Below, piece by piece: positions 1 through 7,835 of a stretch of DNA of 64,000 nt; positions within the stretch are counted from its first letter, which is position 1; each line of letters starts with the position of its first letter. Under the pieces are notes generated by a model that made no database searches, was not told the DNA's origin, and saw only the letters and a list, made by a program, of their open reading frames with translations. Position numbers and translations under genes: made by a program. This DNA comes from CAVTWS01 sp963738445. Its GTDB lineage: Bacteria; Actinomycetota; Acidimicrobiia; Acidimicrobiales; SHLQ01. The stretch is taken from the NCBI GenBank assembly GCA_963738445.1, contig CAVTWS010000001.1:284201-348200 (forward strand). The letters are read 5' to 3'.

Positions 1-1
1 C

Positions 2-249
2 GACCTCCTGCGCCTGCTCGAAGTCGCGCCGCTCGAGGGTCAACCAGGCCGGTTCGCGTCGCCGCCGTCCCCGACGGAGCGCAACGTGGTGGAGGGCGGG
101 CACCAGCTCGCCCAGGGCGTGATCGCCGCCGCCAAGACGGTGCCCGGTCAGCGGGTGGTGTCGGCTCACATGATCTTCTCGAAGGCGGCTTCATTCGACC
201 AGCCCCTCGACGTGGTGGCCGAGGTGCTCCGCCCGACACGGACGCCATG
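2..249 (+). pseudogene. Acyl-CoA thioesterase II (TesB)-like fragment, cut by window edge
   Basis: The reading frame entering from the window edge gives DLLRLLEVAPLEG, then GGHQLAQGVIAAAKTVP and a hotdog-fold stretch around VVSAHMIFSKAASFDQPLDVVAEVLR. This matches the N-terminal hotdog repeat of TesB-type acyl-CoA thioesterases, which hydrolyse acyl-CoA to fatty acid and CoA in the cytoplasm. After VLR the similarity stops abruptly (about position 235-249), and within 20 bases the 3' end of the opposite-strand nucleotidyltransferase gene begins. The second hotdog domain (the last two thirds of a normal roughly 280-residue protein) is therefore missing. The family call is moderately sure; the truncation is seen directly, and whether it is real or an assembly join is unknown. 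Confidence 0.55.
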
Positions 250-269
250 TGAGCGGCGTCGGCACCACG

Positions 270-864
270 TCAGCGGATCGAGGACTCTGCCCGTAGACGA
301 GCAAGCGACCCAGGGAGATCGCGGCCGCGGGCGTACCCCCGCTCGTGGATGAGATTGCACGCGACGAGAGCCTGATCCCAGTCGGCGTCATTGGCAACGG
401 ACGCCAAGGCGAGGGCGTCGCCGTAGTCCTGACGGCGCGTGCGGTCATCGGAGGACAGGAGCTTCAGGGCGATGAGGTGCCCGGTTGTGGCGACCGGGAT
501 CGACAGTCCGGCGGCCAGGGAGAGCACGTCGGCTGCCCCTGCGATCTCGGCCTCGATCCCGCTCGAGGCGAAAAGGAGGTCGACCATCGTGCTGGAATCC
601 GCGCGTGACCTGAGTCGAACCGCGGCGAGCCGATCCGTTGCGTCGTGTTCGACCGACGCGGCGAGCTCGTAGCCGATTGCCGTCAATTCGAACACGACCG
701 TCTCCGCCGCTCGGTCGTCCTCCACGACGACGACGAGGTCGGCATCGCGTGTGAACCGGACCTCGGACCGGGCCGACACGGCGAGGCCCCCGACGAGCGC
801 GAACTGTCGATGACGAGCGGTCAGATCGGACAGCGGCCGCGCTCACGGCACCGAGCAGGCTCAC
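270..864 (-). CDS. AbiEii-like nucleotidyltransferase (toxin candidate), one frameshift near the 5' end
   Basis: About 195 residues. The main frame contains FALVGGLAVSAR followed by RFTRDADLVVVV (the GG-S and DxD-type metal-binding motif of minimal nucleotidyltransferases), then VDLLFASSGIEAEI and GHLIALKLLSSDD plus a downstream RQDYGD, all typical of AbiEii/AbiGii-toxin-family nucleotidyltransferases. These enzymes transfer NTPs to RNA or protein targets and are often toxins of type IV or related systems. The GTG at 864 (peptide start MSLLGAVSAA) is out of frame with the body; a single-base indel near 832-845 would join them, and the body frame has a stop just upstream, so the frameshift is needed. 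A small gene lies 6 bases upstream on the same strand, the usual partner arrangement. The function as a toxin is inferred. Confidence 0.65.
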
Positions 865-870
865 CTTTCG

Positions 871-1068
871 TTACCCGCGCGGCACGGTGCAGGGTCGCCC
901 GGCGGCATCGCCGTGCTCGGCTCCCGGCCGTTGAGCCAACCAGGCGCGGAGCATCTCCTCGATCTCGCCCTCGGTCGCCGTCGGGTGCTCACGGCGGATC
1001 TGCTCCCGCTTGATGTCGCACCCCGCGGTGAACATGTCGTCGAGCACCTCGAGCACGTACTCCGTCAC
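871..1068 (-). CDS. Small acidic/helical partner of the nucleotidyltransferase (antitoxin candidate)
   Basis: 65 residues starting at a GTG (MTEYVLEVLDDMFTAGCDIKRE), with a central KREQIRREHPTATEGEIEEML segment that looks like two amphipathic helices and a disordered, basic tail. It lies directly upstream of, and is probably cotranscribed with, the nucleotidyltransferase at 270-864 (6-base gap). Small proteins in this position upstream of AbiEii-like genes are common in actinobacteria and are presumed antitoxins or folding partners; I know no named family for this one. The assignment rests on context, not on a recognised domain. Confidence 0.5.
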   Translation of the reverse strand: MTEYVLEVLDDMFTAGCDIKREQIRREHPTATEGEIEEMLRAWLAQRPGAEHGDAAGRPCTVPRG

Positions 1069-1140
1069 AGAGATCAGTCTACGACTGGTTGCGACGCCAG
1101 CTCGGGCGTTCGAGTGGATCGTTCAGTCACGTCCGCACCA

Positions 1141-2129
1141 TGGTCGGGTCGCCTACGGGCACGGTGACGTTCCTCTTCACCGACATCGAGGGCTCCACCC
1201 GGCAGTGGGAGGTCGACGCCGCGGCGGTGAGCTCGGCGCTGACCCGGCACGACGCCATCTTGCGGGACGCGGTCGATCGGCACGCCGGCCTGGTGTTCGC
1301 CACCGGCGGCGACGGGTGGCCGCGGCGTTCGCATCCGCGGATGCCGGTGTCGCCGCAGCCGTCACGGCTCAGAGAGCGTTGGGTGCGGCGCAGTGGGGCA
1401 CACCCACCTCGTCGACCTCGGCCCGCACCGGCTGAAGGACCTGCTCGAGCCCGAGCGGGTCTGGCAGGTCGACATCGATGGTGTCTCGTTCCCTTTGCTA
1501 CGATCGCTCGGGCGTCGGGGCAACCGCCTGCCGGTGATGCTCACCGCGTTCGTGGGCCGCCACGACGAGCTCACCACGATTGGGGCGTCGGTTCGGGACC
1601 ACCGCCTCACGACCCTGGTCGGTGTCGGTGGGATCGGCAAGACCCGCCTCTCGTTGCAGGCCGCCGCCGACGTGGTCGACGAGTTCCCCGACGGGGTGTG
1701 GTTCGTCGATCTGGCGCCGGTGAGCTCGGCGGTCGGGGTCGGCGAAGCGATGGCGACAACGCTCGGCGTCGATGTCGGGGCCGCCTCCAGCCCGATCATC
1801 GCGCTGGCCGAGGCCGTGGCCCGATGGGATGCGCTGGTCGGCGCCGTGCCGGCCTCGTCGCCCGCGTGGGCCTCACTCGGGGTCTGGGCGTCGTTCGACT
1901 GCTTCCACCAGGCCGATTAGGTATCGGGGAAGAGCTGGCCGCGGCGGCGATCTTCGGATTTGCGGAATCCCGCCTTCAGATCTCCGAGTTCGCGCTGCTC
2001 GCGGAAATCGTGGCCGCCCTCGACGCCCCGGACCTGGCTGCCCGTCGGGCCCTCGGCGTGGCCATGGGCACCGACGACGTCCTGAATCTGGCCGGGCGTG
2101 CACTGAGCGAGGCGCTGGCGGCCGAATGA
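1141..2129 (+). pseudogene. Class III nucleotide cyclase / NB-ARC ATPase regulator, internally deleted
   Basis: Begins MVGSPTGTVTFLFTDIEGST, the hallmark start of the cyclase homology domain, and runs to VFATGGDG. A frameshift follows (VAAAFASADAGVAAAVTAQRALG in another frame, about 1315-1385), then the sequence jumps to LVDLGPHRLKDLLEPERVWQV, the normal end of the cyclase domain. A P-loop ATPase start follows (RLPVMLTAFVGRHDEL, GVGGIGKTRL, VWFVDLAP), then a second jump to a short helical C-terminus ending SEALAAE. Full proteins of this architecture are about 900-1100 residues; only about 330 codons remain, lacking roughly half the cyclase core and nearly all of the NB-ARC and TPR region. It cannot act as a normal cyclase regulator. 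Whether the deletions are biological or from assembly cannot be told from sequence. Confidence 0.75.
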
Positions 2130-2132
2130 GCG

Positions 2133-2606
2133 CTACGGCGCTCGAAGGTCCTTGGCGAACCAGTGACGGGCGTAGGGGTTGTCGTTGTACCGGTCGATCT
2201 CGTCGTAACCGCTCGAGCGGTACATGGCTATCGCTTCGGTGAGCGCCGAGTTCGTGTCGAGCACAACCCTCCGGTAGCCGAGGGCGCCGGTCATCCGCTC
2301 GAGCTCGGCCAGCATGCGGCGTCCGAGGCCGAGGCCCCGCCGGTCCGACGCCACCCACATCCGTTTGATCTCGGCGGTCGTGCCGTCGTGGCGTTGCACG
2401 GCGCCGCAGGCGACGACCTCACCGTCGACCATGGCCACGACGAAGGTGCCGGTGGGCGGTCGGTACGATGCGGCGTCGGTCCTGATGGCGTCGCCGGGGT
2501 CGAAGCCGTCGTCGAACCGTTCGTCGAGCTCGGCGAAATAGCGGGTCACGGCCGTGACGGCCGAGGGATCGAGCGGATCGACCTCGGCCCAGACCACCTC
2601 TGCCAC
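2133..2606 (-). CDS. GNAT-family N-acetyltransferase
   Basis: 157 residues from ATG 2606. The acetyl-CoA-binding signature is clear: EIKRMWVASDRRGLGLGRRML (motif A with R-x-x-G-x-G-R), preceded by beta strands FVVAMVDGEVVACGAV and followed by YRRVVLDTNSALTEAIAMYRSSGY and a typical C-terminal strand. Such enzymes acetylate small molecules or protein N-termini; the substrate cannot be told. The gene is intact and stands alone, converging on the degraded cyclase gene with only 3 bases between stops. Confidence 0.85.
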   Translation of the reverse strand: MAEVVWAEVDPLDPSAVTAVTRYFAELDERFDDGFDPGDAIRTDAASYRPPTGTFVVAMVDGEVVACGAVQRHDGTTAEIKRMWVASDRRGLGLGRRMLAELERMTGALGYRRVVLDTNSALTEAIAMYRSSGYDEIDRYNDNPYARHWFAKDLRAP

Positions 2607-2683
2607 GGCGACGAACTGTACCCGGTGCCGGCCGCCGTCCGAGGAGGGAGAAGGATCTCACTCGTGCCGGACACATCTCACGC

Positions 2684-2960
2684 GTGACCACCACACGATC
2701 CCGCTTCGAGCGGTTGTACGTGAGCGCCTGCACCTCAGGTTGGCGAGGGCGGCCGAGCCGCTGGTCGGGACTCTGAGCAAGGACGACCCGGGCGTCGACC
2801 CGCCGCCGTTGGCTCGAGCGCTGGAGCTCATCGATCCGGATGATCGTGAGCTGCTGGTGATGCGAGCCTGGGACGGGTTGGCGGTACCCGAGATCGCGAC
2901 GCTGCTCGGGTGCACGCCCAACGCGGCATCGATCCGGCTGCACCGCGCTGCTCGTGGCCG
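2684..2960 (+). pseudogene. ECF sigma factor, central part deleted
   Basis: A GTG at 2684 gives VTTTRSRFERLYVSA, the usual opening of actinobacterial ECF sigma factors. After 15 codons the frame is lost, and in another frame the sequence resumes at LRLARAAEPLVGTLSKDD, continuing into an intact region 4: LIDPDDRELLVMRAWDGLAVPEIATLLGCTPNAASIRLHRA (helix-turn-helix that binds the -35 element). Region 2 (core RNA polymerase and -10 recognition) and the linker, about 80 residues, are absent, so it should not function as a sigma factor. The 3' end runs without a stop into the next gene's membrane segment, so a second deletion has joined the two genes. Confidence 0.7.
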
Positions 2961-3586
2961 GCGTGGTCGTGTTCCGGCCGGGTTCCGAACCCACGGCGTT
3001 CGCCTCGGTCCGACAAGCCGCCGAAGCCGTGGCCTCCGTCGACTCGCTCCGGGCCGAGGTCGTGCGGTACGACGCCTCGGGAGCGTTCGTGGACCGGGCC
3101 CTCGCCGACGTCTCGGGGGCCGACGTCGCTGTGAGCCTCGACTTCGGGGACGGCGAACCGGTGCCGAGCTTCGCGGCGATTGGGGACACCATTTTCGAGC
3201 TCCTCGACGGCGTCGTCGAGTCCCGTCCGCGCACGTCGAACGATGCGCTTGCCCCCTTCGCCGACGTGTCCGGGGCCGTGGTCGAGGCTGCCCTCACCGA
3301 GGCCGCCGTCGACGAGGTCGGAACCGAGGACGTGCGCGGCGCCGAGGCCGAGCACTACCGGGTCGAGCTCACCGACGCCGGACGAACGGCCCTCGCTGGC
3401 CTGACCCCCCAGGAGCTGGCCTGGTTCGAGCTCGAGTACCCGAACGAGGTGACGGCGGTGGATGTGTGGGTGGCCGGTGGGCTGGTACATCGCCTCCGGG
3501 TCGACAACCTCGACGGAAGCGCGGCGGTGACCGAGTTCTGGGATCTTGGCGCTGAGGTCACCATCGAGCCGCCCACCCAGGGGTAG
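2945..3586 (+). CDS. Membrane-anchored or secreted protein of unknown function, 5' end lost
   Basis: About 210 residues. The frame opens inside TALLVAGVVVFRPGSEPTAFASV, which looks like the end of a transmembrane helix or signal anchor followed by an extracytoplasmic beta-rich domain with repeated DVSGAxV and DxGDGEPVPSF-like stretches and a C-terminal WDLGAEVTIEPP. Such proteins encoded directly after ECF sigma genes are often anti-sigma-linked lipoprotein-like proteins; here the normal N-terminus (cytoplasmic part and first half of the helix) is missing because of the join with the sigma gene. The GTG at 2954 is the only start in frame and is probably not original. I do not recognise a named family. 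The stop at 3584-3586 is followed by a hairpin. Confidence 0.5.
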   Translation, partial: ALLVAGVVVFRPGSEPTAFASVRQAAEAVASVDSLRAEVVRYDASGAFVDRALADVSGADVAVSLDFGDGEPVPSFAAIGDTIFELLDGVVESRPRTSNDALAPFADVSGAVVEAALTEAAVDEVGTEDVRGAEAEHYRVELTDAGRTALAGLTPQELAWFELEYPNEVTAVDVWVAGGLVHRLRVDNLDGSAAVTEFWDLGAEVTIEPPTQG

Positions 3587-3618
3587 TCGCCGGGGTCTCG
3601 GCCTTGACCGTTGTCGAA

Positions 3619-3655
3619 ACGACCCCCTATCGGCCCGGCGCCGGTAGGGGGTCGT
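3619..3655. terminator. Perfect 11-bp hairpin, terminator-like
   Basis: ACGACCCCCTA at 3619-3629 pairs perfectly with TAGGGGGTCGT at 3645-3655 around a 15-base loop that is itself GC-palindromic. It sits 33 bases after a stop codon. There is no U-tract, as is common for actinobacterial I-shaped terminators. Confidence 0.6.
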
Positions 3656-3736
3656 CCCCGAAGGACGGGTCCGATGCCCGTCGTAGGGTCGCCTCATCGA
3701 TCCGGATCAGCCGGATCCGCCCGGAAGGAGCGGACG

Positions 3737-4084
3737 ATGAGCACCTCCCTCGCCCCCACCACAGCCCTCGAGCCCACTCCCACCGACCGCCTCGTCGAGA
3801 GGATCTACGCCGCCCGTCTCGCCGCCGACGGCCAGTACGTCATCTCGCAGGACCGTTTCGTCGATGCCCTGCTCGACATCTGGAACCTGTGCCCGACCGA
3901 CCGCCTCCGGGGTCTGGTCGGCGATGCCCTCGCCGAGGTTCGGTTCCAGTCCTGCGTCGTCGGCAGCCACGCCGGCGCCGCTCTCGACGAGCTGCTCGGC
4001 GCCGTCCTGGTCGAAGACGCTCTGACCGGCGTCGACATCGTGACGGTCTTCATGGACCTGCGCAAGGCCCAACTGCCCACGTGA
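3737..4084 (+). CDS. Hypothetical protein, 115 residues
   Basis: ATG 3737 has a strong ribosome-binding site (GGAAGGAG at 3723-3730, 6-base spacer). The protein has a low-complexity Thr/Pro-rich start (STSLAPTTALEPTPTD) and then a helical, neutral-acidic body (RLVERIYAARLAADGQY, FVDALLDIWNLCPTDRLRGLVGDALAEV, AALDELLGAVLVEDALTG). No membrane segment and no catalytic motif are visible. I do not recognise the family. The good start and coherent composition support a real gene. It is preceded by a GATCCGGATC-rich stretch and follows the hairpin at 3619-3655. Confidence 0.6.
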   Translation: MSTSLAPTTALEPTPTDRLVERIYAARLAADGQYVISQDRFVDALLDIWNLCPTDRLRGLVGDALAEVRFQSCVVGSHAGAALDELLGAVLVEDALTGVDIVTVFMDLRKAQLPT

Positions 4085-4130
4085 CTGTGGCGGCGCTGGT
4101 CCAGTCCTTTGAGCGAGCCGACACGGTCGG

Positions 4131-5082
4131 TCACCAGCCCTCGAGCTCGGCGATCCCCCACGCCCGGCAGGCCGCGACGATCTCGTCGACCGCGTCGTCG
4201 TCCCGGATCTGGGGCGGACGGACCTGGCCGCCGGGGAGGCCGAGCGAATCCAGCACCGCCTTGGTGGCTCGGATGCCGCCTCGGGCGTACACCAGGTCGT
4301 GGAGCCGGGCGAGCTGCCCGAACCGTTCGGCGGCCAGGGCCAGGTCGCCCGCCGTCACGGCCTGAACCAGGGCGGCGACGAGGCGGGGTGCCAGGTTGGC
4401 CTCCGACGAGAGGAAGCCGTGGGCTCCGACGCCCAGAGCCGTGAGCGCTTGGAGCGGCCCGCCGACGCAGATCTCCAACCGGTCGCCGACCGAGTCGACG
4501 ATGCGGGCCAGGTAACCGATGTCGGCGTGGCTGCAGTTGATACCGATGAGGGTGTCATAGGTGCCGGCGAGCGATGCGATCATGTCGACCGGCACCCGGT
4601 AGCCGACGGACTGATGCGTGCTCAGGACGGCGGGCAGTGCGCACCTGGACAGCACCTCGTCGAAGTAGCGGCGCACCTCCTCCATCGTCGGACGGTGACC
4701 ATGGCCCGGGTCGAGCGAGTAGATCTGGCAGGCCTCGACCCCGGCCACCGCCGCGACCCGGGCGAACGCCACCATCTGGTCCGCCGTGCGCGGTTCCACC
4801 CCCATGGCCCGCACGCCGCTCACCCCGGAGTGTCGTCCGGCGATGCCGGCCTGGTCGACGGCGATACCGACCTCGTCGACGGCGATATCGAGCAGCCGGC
4901 GGGTCTCGTCATCGGACAGGGTGAACCCTTCGCCGCTTCCCCCTCCTCCGACATAGGCGACTATGCCGGAGTCCGCCATGCGCCGCAGATGGGCCCGGCA
5001 TCGCCGGCTCGTCGATCGATCCGTCGGCGGCGAACGGGGTGATGGCGACGACGTAGGTGCTCAACGCAGGGGCTCGGGCCAC
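4131..5082 (-). CDS. DapA/dihydrodipicolinate synthase-family aldolase-like protein, one frameshift
   Basis: Combined length about 316 residues, the usual DHDPS size. The N-terminus from GTG 5082 reads ALSTYVVAITPFAADGSIDEPAM, the classic first strand of the TIM barrel. A one-base insertion near 5000 then shifts into the frame starting at 4979, MADSGIVAYVGGGGSGEGFTL (the family's GxxGE turn). Later segments GVEACQIYSLDP, PAVLSTHQSVGYRVP and TLIGINCSHAD align with the family's substrate region. The residue that is the Schiff-base lysine in true DHDPS and NAL enzymes (G-x-K) reads GIN here, and the usual tyrosine position is also altered. It is therefore either a non-Schiff-base relative or affected by error. 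It is divergent from, and 19 bases from, the thiolase gene at 5102. Confidence 0.65.
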
Positions 5083-5101
5083 GCGGCTAGGTTGCCGCAC
5101 C

Positions 5102-6272
5102 GTGACCGCTCGCCCGTTCGCCGCCGCCATCACCGGAGTCGGCGCCACCGCGTACACGAAGGCGTCGGGCCGCAGCGTGCTGTCGCTGGCCGACGAGGCG
5201 GCGCCGGGCGGCCATCGCCGACGCCGGGCTGACGCCGCGCCGACATCGACGGCGATCGCCAGCTTCATGGTGATGCACGACTCGGTGCCGACGGTCGCCG
5301 TGGCGACGCTCGCTCGCCCTGCCCGGGCTTGCGCTGGGCGCTCGACCTCGACCTCGGCGGCCAGGCGCCGTGCCATCTCGTCGCGCAGGCCGCCGCTGCG
5401 GTGGCCACCGGGCAGGCCCGCCACGTCGTGGTGTTCCGGGCCATGAACGGCCGCAGCGGGCCCCGGGTCGGCACGATGCAGTTCCACGGCGGCGGGCGCC
5501 GGGTACCGCTACCCGATCGGCTACGACGCCTACCTGATGTACGTGGCGATGTGGGGCCAGCGGTTCCTGCACGAGACCGGCCAGGGCGGAGCTCGATCTC
5601 GGCGCCGTCGCCGTCGCCCAGCGCGCGTACGCGGCGCGCAACGAGCGGGCGTTCCGGCGCGAGCCGCTCGACCTCGAGCACGTACCTCGCCGCGCCGTTC
5701 GTCGTCGAGCCGTTCCGCGCCCCCGACTGCACGGTCGAGGTCGACGGGGCCTGCGCGGTCGTGGTCAGCGCGCTCGACGCGGCCCGCGACCTGCCGCACC
5801 CGCCGGCGGTCGTCGCCGTCGGGCGGCTACCGGGCCGGACCCCGCCCCGGGCTCGACATCGGCGATCACCTGCTCTGGGACGACTACACCCGCAACTACA
5901 CAGCCATCTGCGCGACGAGCTCTTCGGTCGGGCCGGGGTCGGGCCCGGCGACGTGCAGGTCGCCGAGATCTACGACTGCTTCACGAGCACCGTGCTGATG
6001 GGCCTGGAAGGGCTCGGGCTGTGCGAACGAGGCGGGGCGGGAGCGTTCGTCCGCTCCGGCGCGACGGCGCTCGACGGCGCGGCTGCCGGTCAACACCCAC
6101 GGCGGGCTGCTCGCCGAGGGCTACCTCCACGGGATGAACACCGTCGTCGAGGCCGCGCTCCAGGTGCAGGGCCGCGCGCGGCGACCGCCAGGTGCCCCGC
6201 CACGAGGTGGCCGTGGTCACCTCCGGCGCGCTGATGGACGGCTCGGCGATGATCCTCACCGCCGACCGCTGA
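5102..6272 (+). CDS. Thiolase-like / lipid-transfer-type acyltransferase, several frameshifts
   Basis: Pieced from three frames: ARPFAAAITGVGATAYTKASG, WALDLDLGGQAPCHLVAQAAAAVATGQA (thiolase core with a central Cys), VVFRAMNGRSGPRVG, YPIGYDAYLMYVAMWGQ, PFRAPDCTVEVDGACAVVVSA, VQVAEIYDCFTSTVLMGLEGLGLC, then VNTHGGLLAEGYLHGMN and the C-terminal tail ending ILTADR. This is the Ltp2/SCP-x-like thiolase-fold family used in side-chain retro-aldol or thiolytic steps of sterol and related acyl-CoA degradation, normally complexed with a DUF35 OB-fold protein; such a partner is encoded at 10371-10771. About six single-base indels break the frame (for example near 5310, 5500, 5590, 5680 and 6180), yet the key motifs survive. 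Start GTG 5102. It is transcribed toward the amidohydrolase at 6665. Confidence 0.65.
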
Positions 6273-6304
6273 CTCCGGCCCGAGCAACCGGTGCCAGCCC
6301 CAGC

Positions 6305-6431
6305 GCCCCCGCCGCCCCGTCGCCCTCGCCGACCCGCGCCCCCGCCGCCTCGCCGCCTCGCCGCCTCGCCGCCCCGCCGCCCCGCCTCCTCGCCGCCCCG
6401 CCTCCTCGCCGCCCCGCCGCCCCGCCGCCCC
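6305..6431. repeat. C-rich low-complexity tandem repeat (CCGCC / CTCGCC units)
   Basis: Repeated CGCCGCCCCGCC and CCTCGCCGCC units run for about 125 bases between the thiolase stop and the palindromes at 6435-6539. The remaining gap up to the next start at 6665 holds only a small AT-richer patch (CTTATAGTCTTAG, 6621-6632) with a TATAGT at 6623-6628 that could be a -10 box for the amidohydrolase; no convincing -35 is visible. Confidence 0.7.
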
Positions 6432-6434
6432 TGG

Positions 6435-6539
6435 CGTGGACGCGGAAACGCCGGACGGTCCGGCAACTTCGCGTCCGCGGGTGAGCCCGGTTCACCGTGG
6501 ACGCACAAACGCGGAGGGTCCAGCCGATTCGTGTCCGCG
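6435..6539. repeat. Two tandem palindromic elements separated by a third palindrome
   Basis: Copy 1 (6435-6479) and copy 2 (6496-6539) both start CGTGGACGC and end GTCCGCG, are about 45 bases long, and are each an imperfect inverted repeat with the arms meeting at a GGTCC centre. Between them GGTGAGCCCGGTTCACC (6480-6496) is also palindromic. They lie directly after the C-rich repeat. Function unknown; REP-like elements or a termination structure are both possible. Confidence 0.65.
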
Positions 6540-6664
6540 ATTCGGGCGGGGCGAGCCGCCAGGCCGCCGGGCCGCCGGACGGCGTCAGCGGCAGTCCGGT
6601 CGGATGTCCATTCCTCTATCCTTATAGTCTTAGTGGTGTTGGGTCAGGAACCCGGGGGACACGC

Positions 6665-7835
6665 ATGGGAACAGCAGAGACCGGCCCCGGCCGGCGTTAC
6701 CGGCTGATCTCGGCCGACAGCCACGTCAACGAACCGCCCGACCTGTGGACGAGCCGGGTGCCGGCCGCGTTCCGCGACCGGGCGCCGCGGATCGAGCGCT
6801 TCGACGAGGGCGACGCCTGGGTCATCGAGGGCGTGAAGGACCCGATCAACTTCGGCATGAACGCGTGCGCCGGGCTGCCCGCCGACGAGCAGAAGGGCTG
6901 GGCCCGCTTCGAGGACATCCGCCGCGGCGGCTACGACCCGGCGGCCCGGCTCGAGGAGATGGACGCCGACGGCGTCGACGCCGAGGTGCTCTACCCGACG
7001 CCCCGGCTGTCGCAGGCGATCGTCGCCAACCGCGACGTCGACTACCACCTCGCGATGGTCCGGGCCTACAACGACTGGCTCTCGGAGTACGTCGAGTACG
7101 CGCCCGAGCGCTTCGGCGGGCTGGCCATGCTCCCGAACCGCGGCGCCGAGCGCGCGCTGGCCGAGCTCGAGCGCGTCGCTCGACCGGCCCGGGCATGCGC
7201 GGCGTCGTGATCGGCTGCTGGCCCGAACGGCACGCTCGAGCTCGCAGCCCGAGGACGACAAGGTCTTCGCCGCGCTCGCCGAGCGCGGCCTGCCGCTCGG
7301 CATCCACGTGGCGCTCGGCCAGTCGATGCCGGCGTCGCACCGGGCGAAGCTGCCCGGGCTACGGCCGCTTCTTCGACGCGCCGAACCGCATGATCGAGCT
7401 GGTCTTCGCCGGCGTGTTCGACCGCTTCCCCGACCTCGACGTGGTGTTCGCCGAGGTCGACTTCGGCTGGGTGCCCTACGTCAAGGAGCAGATCGACAAC
7501 AACTACCACCGGCTCGAGCCGACCGTCGCGACTTCGGTCTGCAGGCGCTGCCGAGCGAGTACATCGAGCGGCACTTCCACTTCGGCTACATGACCGACAC
7601 GTTCGGCATGCGCAACCGCGCACGACGTCGGCGTCGAGCGGATCCTGTGGTCGAGCGACTACCCGCACATCAGCGCCGACTGGCCGCTAGTCGTGGCGGT
7701 CGATCCAGTCGTCGATGTCGGGCGTCCCGCCAGGCCGAGCGGCACGCGATCCTCGCCGGCAACGCCCAGCGGCTCTACGGCTTCGCGCTGAGCGTGCACC
7801 GGCACCGACCGTGCGACATCGCCGACGCGTCGTGA
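6665..7835 (+). CDS. Amidohydrolase-2 family metal-dependent hydrolase/decarboxylase, frameshifted
   Basis: About 385 residues. From ATG 6665: YRLISADSHVNEPPDLW (N-terminal metal-binding strand), GGYDPAARLEEMDADGVDAEVLYPT, YNDWLSEYVEYAPERFGGLAMLP, GMRGVVIGCWP, then after frameshifts DKVFAALAERGLPLGIHVALG, RMIELVFAGVFDRFPDLDVVFAEVDFGWVPY, and the C-terminal ERILWSSDYPH containing the conserved metal-binding Asp, ending ERHAILAGNAQRLYGFA. This is the ACMSD-like/amidohydrolase-2 TIM barrel, abundant beside CoA-dependent aromatic and sterol catabolism genes. At least six single-base indels (near 7190, 7240, 7357, 7530, 7612 and 7690-7730) break it. The stop at 7833-7835 overlaps the next gene's GTG 7832, so translation is coupled. 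Confidence 0.75.
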
